64,000 nt of DNA, taken from Drechslerella dactyloides. Lineage: Eukaryota > Ascomycota > Orbiliomycetes > Orbiliales > Orbiliaceae. Of this stretch, positions 35,643 through 46,100 are shown one piece after another. The stretch spans positions 4,960,001 to 5,024,000 of the forward strand of contig JAGTWJ010000001.1 of assembly GCA_020064725.1 (NCBI GenBank), written 5' to 3'. Numbering within the stretch: the stretch's first letter is position 1; each line of letters opens with the position of its first letter. The notes below the pieces were generated by a model. The model was given only the letters and a program-made list of their open reading frames with translations. It had not been told where the DNA came from and did not search any database. The position numbers were made by a program, and so were the translations under genes.

Positions 35643-35973
35643 TCTGGTGTCTTTGGTTTTAGCGGTTCTCCTTCCGTTTGGAAGCATACTATAGCTTCAT
35701 AGCCCTGTTTTCGCCGTCTAGGATATGGAGATCGGCGTTTAGGTGACATCTCGGCATTCAGTATTTAGCTTCGATAGCCAACTGGGTTATATTGTCTATT
35801 AGATTCGTTGGTTTTGGTTTGTACAGGTTTCCTCTTGGGTGTACTACTATATATACACAGCATTGCCAGGCTACATCCTCACTATACAACCAGAAACATG
35901 ACATAGTTATATCGTAATATCGCGAACCTCAGGTCAATGAGACGGCCTGTGAGACTTGAATCTCTGTATTCAG
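35643..35973. other. Intergenic between convergent NBS1 and a small mitochondrial-type gene
   Basis: 331 nt, AT-rich, consistent with two 3' ends. No coding signal. Confidence 0.6.
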
Positions 35974-36542
35974 TCAATGCTCTTCGTTGTCTGCCTCGTT
36001 GAGGGTTTCGACGGCGTTATCTAGCTCTCGCAGTCGCTGGCCGACGCGGCGCTTGATCTCCTCGCTGTCTTCCGGCGAGCTGGCTGCGATGGCCTCTTCG
36101 TAGGCGGATTTGAATTTCTGGAGTTCCTCGCGTGCGGTTTCGCGGTCGTCACGGGCGTAGATTGTCTTCTTGGCGGTTTCTTCAACGGCGATTTCGAACT
36201 GCGGTGCATGACTCAGTACCATTGGTACTACATCAGCCTTGTCCGTAATTGTAATGTAGACGTAACATTTTGATAACAAGTGCATAATCGATGGACTGTA
36301 AAAACCTTGGCTCGCAGGCCAGCCGCCGTCGAAACACAGAATTAACAATGGATGGCACAAACCTCGTCTTTGGCGGAAGCGTAGAGCTCGGAGAGGTCGT
36401 CGACTTTCTCGTCGACGGGGCGTTTACCTGTTGCGACAGCGTAGCGTCGCCTCGAAGCGTTCAGGTGGTACACCGCAGCTGGCCGTCGCAGTGGCGGTGG
36501 CGCCAGCCGAGATGTTATTCTCCGAGATATTCGGGACAGCAT
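35974..36542 (-). CDS. Small conserved-looking mitochondrial-type protein, two exons
   Basis: Exons 36542-36363 and 36198-35974 join in phase to 134 residues. The first 35 residues (MLSRISRRITSRLAPPPLRR) form a basic, amphipathic import-like signal. The mature part, from about DDLSELYASAKDEFEIAVEE on, is charged and predicted helical, with a coiled-coil-like end (RRVGQRLRELDNAVETL). I do not recognise a named family; proteins of this length and pattern appear as uncharacterised in other fungi as far as I recall. Without splicing of the 164-nt intron each half alone is a short frame. Divergent from RTC5. Confidence 0.7.
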
Positions 36543-36922
36543 TGTGCTTGTGATAGCAAGAAAATCTCAAGGCCGGGCCAATGGAACTCAGTCCGAGGGT
36601 GATGCTGTTGAATGTGCTGTAGACGAAACAGAGTACGCGTCCTCGATGTTGCGAGGGTACATCTAACGTAAGTAGCGTCGACGATTACCTACATTTTACG
36701 TACCCGCAGTTCGCGGTCGTGCCAGCGGCGCATTGACGTCGGTTCCGCTGCGCCGGATTCGATCTGCGAGTGTCAACAGCGGGCAACGTTGCGGTTGGAT
36801 TGCGGTTTATAATTCATGCTAACCTCCGATGACTGGCCTCTCGTGCTCTCGCAATCATCTCGACCGTTCGAATTTACGATCTCGCCGCTGGTAGCACAGG
36901 TATCCGCTAGCACGTACGCACG
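36543..36922. promoter_or_regulatory. Shared divergent promoter of the 134-residue protein gene and RTC5
   Basis: 380 nt between two head-to-head starts. No specific element is identified. Confidence 0.45.
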
Positions 36923-39078
36923 ATGGGGCAGTCGCAATCTGACGAGCATCAAGAGCTCTCGCAGGGTATGTACCGACATGCATGGGTTACTACGTCGCGT
37001 CACAGTGCTACGTACGCATTACATTGCACAGCTGGCTAACAAACACCTCTGGCTACGTTGAATGCGATTCGGGGCATCTCGATATACAGAAGAAATAACC
37101 CACCTCATCACCGTCCGTTTGCAGAAACGCACCTTCAAGGACATCGAACTCTACTCCTTCCGCGATGTCTTCTTCTCCCTCGCCGAACACTCCGACGGCG
37201 TCGCCTTCTGGTCTGAGGACACACTAACCCGCTTCCTCGAGCTGCCGGACGCTCTCGACGTCGGCGCGCTGATATTCCATGCCTCCAGCGTTGCCGCCAG
37301 TTTCCCCTTCATCAGCACTGGACCTTCGGTATTGGAGTGGGAAGGCATGCTGCGCGTCGTCAGCGTGTTCACGGGGCGGTATAAGGGTGTGTTGAAGAAG
37401 GGCGTGGGCGATCCCATCAGGTTGTGGTTCAAGGTGCTTTCGGTGTACGATCGTGGGCGTAGTGGAGAGGAAGATGCGGAGGGAGCGAAGGACCCCGATG
37501 GAGGTACAGATGCCGGCGGGAAAGGAGATGCCGCGAGTAGGACTACAGTAGAATCGGAGGGAAGTGCCGGTGCAGATACGGACGATGTGTTCGCAATAGC
37601 GGACCCAGAGGATCTGGAAGACGACGACGACGATGACCTGGCACTCGCAGCTTTGGATGCGCTGGACGAGATCGAGGTCTTCAAGCACGCTGAGAAGCCG
37701 GCGGTGAAGTACATACAGCGTCTGGATCCGCAGGACATGGTCAAACTCGTCATGCTGCTGCTGGTTATAGCGCCGCTGGATCCGCAGCATTCGCTGGCGA
37801 CGTATGTGGAGCGATACTCGGCAGACGCGCTGCCGGATCTCAAGAAGACGGCGGAGAGCATAGTGCGGAGCATGAGCCCGTCTGGGAAGCCCATCCTATG
37901 GACTGCCTTCAACAAGAGCGTACGGAAGTCACTGGTATGCTAGACCTAATTCCAGCCTAGAGAATGACAAAATGCTAACAAGACCGAAGCCACACCTGTT
38001 CGACGGTCTGAAGCCGCTGTACGAGCACTTCCTGTTCAGCAAGCGGCTCAGCATATCCGGAGACAAGCGCGCACACATAAAGCTACCGCCCCCGCCGCTT
38101 CTCCTTAACATGGGAACAATCATGACCAATAACGTCTTAACCCAGCTGTCTTTCTTCCTCAACGGCGAGAATCTGTGGCGGAAACTCCGGAGGTTGTATG
38201 TCGGTTCTATAGACGGGTTCGCCATGGGCTCGTTCGAGCAGAAGGTGTTCAAGTGGCGAGCGCCGACAATACTGCTCGTCAGCGGGTCGAGAATGTCGGC
38301 TGTTCCCGAGACCTCGCGGGAGAAATCTTTCACAGAGTCGCTGGCGCCGAAGCGGTTTCCCGATGGCGTTGAAACTGATGGAAGTCTGAAGTTCGGAGCG
38401 TATATCGATGTCCCGTGGAAGATTTCTCACAAAGGTGTGTATAAGCGCTTGAGCATCTTTCAGGTATCGTCACAGTACTGATTATTGTTCCTGCAGAATG
38501 CTTCGGCTCCCACGGGACTAAAATTTTCCAACTGCACCCGTTCCACGAAGTCTTTGAAAGCTGTCATTCACACAACGAATATGCCTACTATAACAAGTCC
38601 GCCGGCATCGGCTTCGGCGCGCCTTTGCCCCGCGTCAAATCCGGCGAGCCGGTCCTCCACATGAATCTCGGCGCGGTATCACTAATCCTCGACGAGTCGC
38701 TTGAGTTCGGTGTGTTCACGCATAGCTCGGATGGCGGTGGGGCATTCCATACCAGTGATCTCCCCGGTAGCGGGCGGCGGGACAGTTGGCAGGATAGGTT
38801 TGTGATCGAGGAGATTGAAGTCTGGGGGCTCGGCGGGGAGGCTGAGGCAAATGAACAGGCCAGGCAGTGGGCATGGGATGAGGCGGAGGCGTTGAGGCGG
38901 CGAAGTGTGAATTTGGGGAACGACCTCGAAGCAAATAGGGTATGTATGCGTGCTAACTCCTTGCCCTCTTTCATTGTGGACGCGCATTGTGGAGGATGTG
39001 CTAATGTGGTTTTATCGCTAGGCGTTATTGGAAATGGCGGGTATCATTGGCAGCAACCGGAGCGGTGGGAGTATTTAA
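36923..39078 (+). CDS. RTC5: RTC5, restriction of telomere capping protein 5 (TLDc domain), five exons
   Basis: Exons 36923-36965, 37090-37934, 37990-38434, 38497-38939 and 39022-39078 join in phase to 610 residues. The 43-nt first exon encodes MGQSQSDEHQELSQ, the usual RTC5 start, with Gly2 and Ser6 fitting N-myristoylation. The C-terminal TLDc domain spans roughly residues 330-600, including HPFHEVFESCHSHNEYAYYN and SLEFGVFTHSSDGGGAFHTS. The 57-nt last exon gives the family ending ALLEMAGIIGSNRSGGS. Yeast Rtc5 was named from a cdc13 suppressor screen and has since been tied to V-ATPase/vacuole regulation; the role in this fungus is inferred. An acidic low-complexity loop occurs around residues 185-205. 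Confidence 0.93.
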
Positions 39079-39453
39079 ATCTGGAGTTCGGGTTGGTTTA
39101 CGAGACAAAGTTCGGGTGCAGATGTACTTGTCTATAAACTATGCGCTGTCCTTTTGTAGAGCATCTGGATGCAGGAGCTTGTGACGCACAGGTAATTTAT
39201 CATAAAGCGATTCAACAAGGTTATATTATCCATTAACCGCCGAGTCCATATCTCGAGGCGTCAACTGGTATCCTAGCTACCTAGCTCTACTTGAGTATTT
39301 GCCATCAATGTGACTAGCCCTATCTGATAATATATCCTACGTCGGTTTGCTAAATTCGTACATGCGGCGTTGACCACACCTATTCTGACGTATACGAAAT
39401 CTGCGAAAGCCCCCCCACCGTGTCGGGCGCGTATTCCACGTACAATCGATCGT
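39079..39453. other. Intergenic between convergent RTC5 and 72-residue protein gene
   Basis: 375 nt containing two 3' ends. No other signal. Confidence 0.55.
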
Positions 39454-40083
39454 TTACTGTCCCCCAACAACAGGGCAGCCCGTGGGGTCGGAAACCTTCA
39501 ACTGGGCGACATTCCCTTCCGGGACCGAAACGTGGTTGCCGTTCTTCAGTTCGATTGTGTATTGTCCGCCCTGCAGATACACATTATTGTGATCAGTTGC
39601 CAGCAATTATAAGGGAGTATGTTATCCCTTTGGGCAAGTGGCGTATGCACATACTGAAAAGGATTTCACGACGCCGACTTCAGCGCTACCGGCGGAGTTG
39701 GTGAATGTAACGTGGGTGTTCTATCAAGTTCGTCAGCGTCGCGATCAACGTTTCGGCAGGATCCCTGTAACACAGAGGCGCCGAATGCCAGTTGTTTCGA
39801 CTTACTGTCTGTAGGATTTGAAAGGTATGCTGTTAGCTGAGTTCACTTGTTTACGTGAATGACGACATCAAATCCGATACGCCTGCGTGTCGCATTTTGA
39901 CATCGCGGTAGCATCCATGGGGATTAGATGCGGGGATGCGTGCGCCTGTGTATGTGTTGCCCCGCGCGGGGCAGCGGCGCGGCGTGATGTCACGACATGC
40001 GAGTCGACAGTGACACCAGCCATCGAATTTCATAACCTCGCGTTTCAGGAACTTTGAGCGGAGGAGCTTACAGGGAAAGTCAT
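39454..40083 (-). CDS. Small 72-residue beta-rich protein in four exons, unknown function
   Basis: Exons 40083-40072, 39829-39806, 39720-39655 and 39570-39454, all in phase 0, give 72 residues. No exon exceeds 117 nt, so simple ORF scans miss it. Exon 3 reads NTHVTFTNSAGSAEVGVVKS and exon 4 reads GGQYTIELKNGNHVSVPEGN, then QLKVSDPTGCPVVGGQ and stop. The regular alternation of hydrophobic and polar residues suggests an all-beta fold. There is no signal peptide and one Cys. Splice sites are good (GTAAGC, GTAAGT, GTATGT donors). The last two exons are the strongest part. Exon 2 (HTFQILQT) uses a CTAACAG acceptor and exon 1 is only MTFP, so the start is less sure. I do not recognise the family. 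Confidence 0.6.
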
Positions 40084-40813
40084 ATTGCTATACTATATCG
40101 ATATTGATCAGGCTGCTTTGATCTTGCTGTTTATGCGGCGATGGAGCGGTTGCGTCGTGAGCTATGTTAGTAAAGATAGTGTGCTTGGAGAATGAGACGG
40201 TCGATGAGGATGTGGGGATTTGTGAAGCAGGACGGTTCGGTTGCGTCAGCTTATATAGCTGGGACAGAGAAGACCGATGCACAAGGCTGTCATTCTAGGA
40301 TTCTTGGACACGGGACCCTTTCCTCAAGGATACTAGACTTGGAAGGGAAGGATGCGCGGGGGTCGCCCGATTGCAGATGTCCAGACTGGCGAATCTGAGG
40401 CGTTGTATTTACAATAGCGTCATGCATGAGGTGAGGTGGAGCCTTTGCCTAGAACGCGAACGAACGCAAATATTACGTGGATGGTTTGTCTTCGTGGACC
40501 CAGATGCGATCCTCAAAGGAGTCCTAAGACAACTGGCATGCACCGCTTTCAGAAGCCATAGAAGCGCTATCTATTCCCTTGTCGGAAGCGGATCTCCGTA
40601 TATGTACACTCTTTGTATATACGGCTATGCGAGCACGGTTCCACCGAAGCCGTAAGGATGCATATACTAGTAATATCTGAAATACCAGGCTGATAAGGTG
40701 TCGTTGAGGTGTCGCCACCGTCAGTAACTTACATTATATTATAGTCGAGAGTCTGTCGTAGAAATACACATTTCATCGAAATTAGGAACGGGGTCTGGTC
40801 CTCAGATTTAACC
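40084..40813. other. Intergenic before the 72-residue protein gene and after KMO
   Basis: 730 nt. TATA-like ATCGATATAGTATA lies 10-25 bases before the small gene's ATG on the minus strand. No other gene is supported. Confidence 0.5.
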
Positions 40814-42900
40814 TTACGGCCTCCAATCTCTAATCGAGATTCCCTTCATTTGCATTTTCATCATCTCCTCCCTCCAGGACAACAAGATGGACCACCCATC
40901 TTTGTACCATCCCTTCTTCCACACTGCATACCCTGCAGCGCCGGTCGCCCCGAGCATTATTACAGTCCCCATCGCGCCTAGGACCCTCTCCTGCCGCTTG
41001 ACCCTCTTCATGACTTCCGAGTAACGGATGTTGCTAAAGCTGATCATGGAGTACAGCGTGCGTACACCAAAGCATGGGAACCAGCTGTACAGAAACTCCT
41101 GGAAGTGTTTCTTGAGCAAGTACGATGAGGAGGTGACGGACGCCCGCATCTCAACGTAGTTATTCATCGCGAGGTCGTTGACGACGACGCAGTCTGGGTG
41201 GCGCTCGGCGGTGTAGTTGTCGAGGGCTTCGGTGAGTGTTGCGTCGTTGCAGATGTGTTCCCAAAGGACACGGACGTCTTCGAAACCGCAGTTCATGCCT
41301 TGGCCGTAGAATGGCACCATCTATGAATTTGTTAGTCGTGATGAAGTTAGATGAGATGAGGAAATGATATTGCATTGCCCTACCGCATGAGATGCATCAC
41401 CAAGGATCACGCATTTGTTTCTGTAGTGGTACGGGTTGCACTGCCAAACGTCAGCAAAACGTCCATGTGTAGTAGCATCATGGTTATGAGTTTAGCATAC
41501 CTTCAGGGATATCAATGGCAATTTTTGGTTCTTCAAATAGTCGCCTATCAGGTTCTCCTCCCCGGCCAGCGATACAACGTCTGGGAATTCCTTTCTGAAA
41601 AACCCCAGCAGCGCTTCCGGCCCGACGATGTCCTTAAACATATCTTCAGGCATGAAGAGCGTGCAGGTGAAGGAACGGTCTTGGTTCGGGAGAGCAATAA
41701 ACATGAACGTCTGCCTCGGCCAAATGTGCAGGTGGTTTGGGTCGAGCTGGAAGTCGCCGGTTTCAGGATGCGGTGGGATCGTGAACTCGCACCAGAGGGA
41801 GTCGATGTATTCCTGGGAGTAGTTGAGGCGGACATACTTCATCATCTGGCGTCTAGTTTGCGAATGCGCTCCGTCCGCGCCGATGAATAGGTCTGCTTGG
41901 ACGCGGACGTTCTCATAGTCGCCGCTGCCGAGTCTTCGTTCGAATACTGCTTCGTTCTTTTCGAGCGACAGTGATTTCAAGCTGTGGTTGAACTTGAGCT
42001 CCACGTTGTTCATCCGGTCGAGTTCATCCAGAAGCCTTTCGTTCAGTCCGGACCGGTCGATGGATCTAATGAACTGTTTGGGCACACATCTTAGCCTATG
42101 CTTCAGCTATAGGGGGAGCGATATGCAGGGTCTCGTACTCTTTTATGGACGTCGTACTTTTGGCTTGATTGGCGGCCCTTTTTGTCGTGAATCATCCGTC
42201 CATGCATAGGAATCGCCTCATCCAATATCGACTCTGTGAGCTCCGGATCCACGGTTCGAAGTCCATTGATGCCTCGTTCCGATATCGCAAGATTGATGCT
42301 CTTCGTAAAATTCAAGCTGCGATTCTCGGGATTGCGAAGGTCTACAGAAATTCACCTTCAAGTTATTTTCCATGCATGCTGAAGGACAACTTGCTCAAGC
42401 TGGATATAATATACCTCCTCTAAGCTCATAGACCGTGACTTGCCATCCACCCTTCGCGAAGTACAAAGCTGCTAGAGACCCAACAGGCCCAGCGCCTATA
42501 ACCACAGCTTTCTGCGGCTCATAGATAGTAGCTCCATCTGAAGAGCCTGATAAAGTGGTTGGCGCAGCACTATTGGATCTATATGATCACGAGCGACATT
42601 TATATCAGCAAGGCCCACCACGGTTGCAAACTCCTCGCGTATGACAATGCAATGCACGTTGTGTAAACCTAGTGACCGCGCGGGAACCACGCGTCTACCA
42701 CAGCACCAGTGGCGGCGTCGGATCCGTAGACCGAACCGAACCGAACCGAACCGAACGCAGGTTATTTACCTCCGTGACTTCTTCGGTCGCTTGAAGAGGC
42801 CCTTGGACTTATGCTTCTCCTTCGGACTGGTTGGCGAGAAGACGACATCGGGGCCAGCTCCGCCTGCCTTGGCGCGCTGCGTTGACTGTTCGTTTCCCAT
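40814..42900 (-). CDS. BNA4: Kynurenine 3-monooxygenase with N-terminal extension, six exons
   Basis: Exons 42900-42770, 42578-42415, 42341-42139, 42073-41501, 41440-41384 and 41320-40814 join in phase to 544 residues. The FAD fold starts with VVIGAGPVG (GxGxxG at 72-77), followed by the KMO blocks SINLAISERG, AIPMHGRMIHD, FIRSIDRSGLN, ADLFIGADGAHS and VILGDASHAMVPFYGQGMNCGFED. A C-terminal hydrophobic segment (VIMLGATGAAGYAV) fits the mitochondrial outer-membrane anchor of KMO. The enzyme hydroxylates kynurenine with NADPH and O2 on the route from tryptophan to NAD. About 66 residues precede the FAD motif, and exon 1 (MGNEQSTQRAK, ending in a Lys/Arg cluster) looks like a myristoylated basic leader. 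Exon 1 is assigned because no ATG lies in frame within exon 2; it is the least certain part. Confidence 0.9.
42728..42757. repeat. (CCGAA)n pentanucleotide repeat
   Basis: About five tandem CCGAA units inside the predicted first intron of KMO (42769-42579). Confidence 0.85.
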
Positions 42901-45900
42901 TTGTCCAGCTCGGTTGGTGACGGCTGGCGAAATGCGAAGAGCTGCGCTGCTCGAAGCTCGGGAGGGAGGCGGACGGACGTCACGGGAAGATATCGATCAA
43001 TACCAACAGCGAGCAGAGGATGAGGAGATGGCAAAGGGAGGAAGAGATTTCGCGGACTTCGGGGTCGATAGTAGGCCCCTGCTCATGTGATACACCAGCG
43101 CCGGAAGGCCAACCGTAGACCGCAACGGCCGTCGACCGAGGCGGTGGGATTAGCATCAAGCTGTGGTGTGGTACTGCCCGATTGAGAAATTCCCCGCTTA
43201 CCGAATAAGGTATGGAGCGGAAGCTGACCAAGCGGTCTAACCTCGTTTCGCTGCCCTCCGCAACTTTTATTGGACAGTATTATCGAATTACGAGATTGAA
43301 AGACAACGTGCAACATTCCAGGCATTTCAACCAACTTGGCTACCAAAGGGCCGGCTATCTCGAGGTTGTAACATTGTATGAAAACCCCACATGCATCGGC
43401 CCGTAGATAGCTTGAAGCTCGAGGGCGAATTAGTCTACAAACGGGCGCCAATGGAAAATCTACCGGTATACGGTAGCTACCAGCTGTGGGTACCGGCAGG
43501 CCAATGCTGGCTCGGGGACAAATCGATGATTTATACGGATAATTAACACCCCTGTAAGCATTGATATCTGCCTAACGTCATGATGACTTATGTACAACAA
43601 CTTCAATTGATATAGTGATTAGCTGACGCATGGCACAGCGGAAATCTGGGGTTGGGCTATATATCCTGGGATCCGGGAAGAGAAGTGCCCCGTCGCGTGT
43701 ACAGAACTCTCTCTATATATATATTGTTACGACCAGAACCTTTGCTCCGAACGGGATCTCTTATCTTTAAATCGTTACCCAATTGCCAAGTCCAAACACT
43801 CCCGCCCCGTTTCTATGGACCATGAGATTTCTATTCGGAGCCAACATACGTGCATACGCAGCTTATCTTCCAAACTTCCAAATTTAAAGTACGGCAGTCT
43901 GGCTCGCCAGACAACCAAACAGGAAGGCGTAACTTGTGCCGGCCTGTCTGATACGTCGGAAATCGGAATTGAGTACATGCGGCTCAAACTCCACGATCAT
44001 ATACCGTTGGCAAGTACCCCTGTGAATCAGTACCGGGGTGAGCATGCAGGGGCAGCCCAGTGCCATGCCCCACGTCCTTCTCTACACTGGCCAACTCAAG
44101 TGATGTTAACAGAAAGAGTGGTGCGTATATTATAAGTTTTCGGCCAGTCCATATCCAATATCTGGTTTTTCGATCATTATCGCGCGGCTTGCGTCATTCA
44201 TGATCGCGAAGGTGTTCTATAAATCTAATAGGGAGAACGCGCTAAAGTTATTTGATGGCGAGACTGTAAAATTATACCAAATCAATACCTAGGTATGCCC
44301 AGAATGCATCAGACTCATATCAATGGCGTACCATGCCACTAAAGGCTTTAGACATGTGCGAAAGACTGGAAGATTAGACGGTGAATTCATATAGCGACTG
44401 TGAGGTCTTCGAAGCCTTGTGGCCTCGGTCCAGGCTTCAATACTAAGCAGCAATAGAAAGCCAGGGCGCCTCTCTCGTAGATGTCTAGAGCTTCGGGTGT
44501 CAATGTTGGCGAGGGTTGTCTAGTACAAGTTAACTGTCTTATAACACGGCTAGATCGATCACCGTGGCCGGAAGATAAATAGCATACAGGCATCCACCAA
44601 AGCTTCTGTTTCCTGAGCAATTGGATACGACTCAGCAGTCGTCAAGAATGGACACGGACCCGAAGAATCAAGTCAATAAAGCCTCCGAGCCTGCAAATCC
44701 GAGGAGCAGGAAGACGCCTCCTAGGATCATTAGCAATTCAGTATCGGCGAAAGGTAGAACCTAATGCATCGATGTCGTACATCCGGTATCCTCGGGCACA
44801 GTTTCACCATTGATGTATGTTTGCAAATATTGGTCATGATATTGTCTCGCAAGCCAGACGCCTTCATCATGATATATTAACTTAAACATTCTTTCTAACC
44901 GTTCACCGAGCTAGAACACGTAAACTAATCTCCGTAAATCAAAATTCCGAGGTTGCTCTAGGTCAATATTTCTGGAGTCGTCCCTGATCATATCCGTTAT
45001 ATCAACATCGTTTCTCCTCGTATCGAAAAGTCCCCACGAAGACGTACATATACCCCAACACGTCGCCATGTCACAAACTAATCTTTTCTATATCTAGATC
45101 TAGAGACTATAGTTTTACGAAGTTGCTTTGATCTCGACGGCATATCTAAGTATCGAGCTTGAACCGGAATACAACAAGAATCAGCGTTGCATGTCGCTGA
45201 CGCCTGTGCACCGCCACCGCCAACCGGCATCGTGGACACCCGCCACATCATCTGTCTCGATTGAAACTTAATTGTTACTTCGACGAAAGTCGTCTGTTGG
45301 CAGAGAGTAACTTTTTTCTGCCTTTCCGACATAGAATACTGCAATGCTTAGTGTACGATCAAAATAAATATAATCCACCAGTCAGAGCTTTCGAATTGAC
45401 TTCACCATCGGGATGCGAGTTGGACGCTGCATGCATTAAGCAGGTGGACCCTTTTGCTTTTGCCAGATGTACATTATTACATTTTATATTGGCATCTCCG
45501 GCTCGACAGATGAGATGATGTCGTGCGGGCCAGCCTCGGCGCCTTTTGGACAGCTGCGGCGAAAAGGCTGAACGCTGGGCCACGCCATGGCGACATCATC
45601 AGCTCCTGAAACTCAACTGGAGCCTGTCCGGTCGTCAGATTAACGAGACACGAAACCAGCCAATCAGTCGAAACCGCTGCCGAAAGGACTCCTGTCCCTG
45701 TCTGTGATCTCGAAGTAGGCAGGATCGGACCTGAACACCCACGCTTGTGAAAACAGCCGGCATACAGCAGGCTTCCATCACGCTGACGAGTCGCGGTACC
45801 CGGCGGCGTTTTCGACATTCGTCCCTTTTGTCCAAGTACCGTTCTTTAATCATTCAACTCACCGCCTCGCACTTCGGCCTCGACACACGCACACGCACCT

Positions 45901-46100
45901 ACATGCGCCATAAGATCACCCCTCGACAAGCATCGCACCAGCCGCACTGCCCCCCGTTTTTGTGTTGGTCGTCGAGAGAAAGGGGATAGCAGCACCACGG
46001 GAGTCGCTACCGAGTTTACGTTTACGTTACCGTCACCGCGGCGTCCCGACCATTCCGACAGACACCACGACGGATCCCCGCGCACCCAGCATCGACCGCT
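42901..46100. other. 3.2-kb intergenic region between KMO and the Tre1-like gene
   Basis: No protein family seen. It holds the KMO upstream region (to about 43100), AT-rich sequence around 43500-45100 with only short frames, and the promoter and leader of the Tre1-like gene (about 45800-46100). Confidence 0.5.

Noticed and set aside
39806..39808. A 3-nt micro-exon (ACA) in the 72-residue protein gene
   Set aside because: A 24-nt exon at 39829-39806 with its own acceptor keeps the same phase and reads as protein, so the simpler model was preferred.
43815..44135. 106-codon plus-strand ORF
   Set aside because: No motif and an antisense frame of similar size; likely chance.
44648..44764. 38-codon ORF with a possible donor at its end
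   Set aside because: Too short, with no downstream exon that continues it convincingly.
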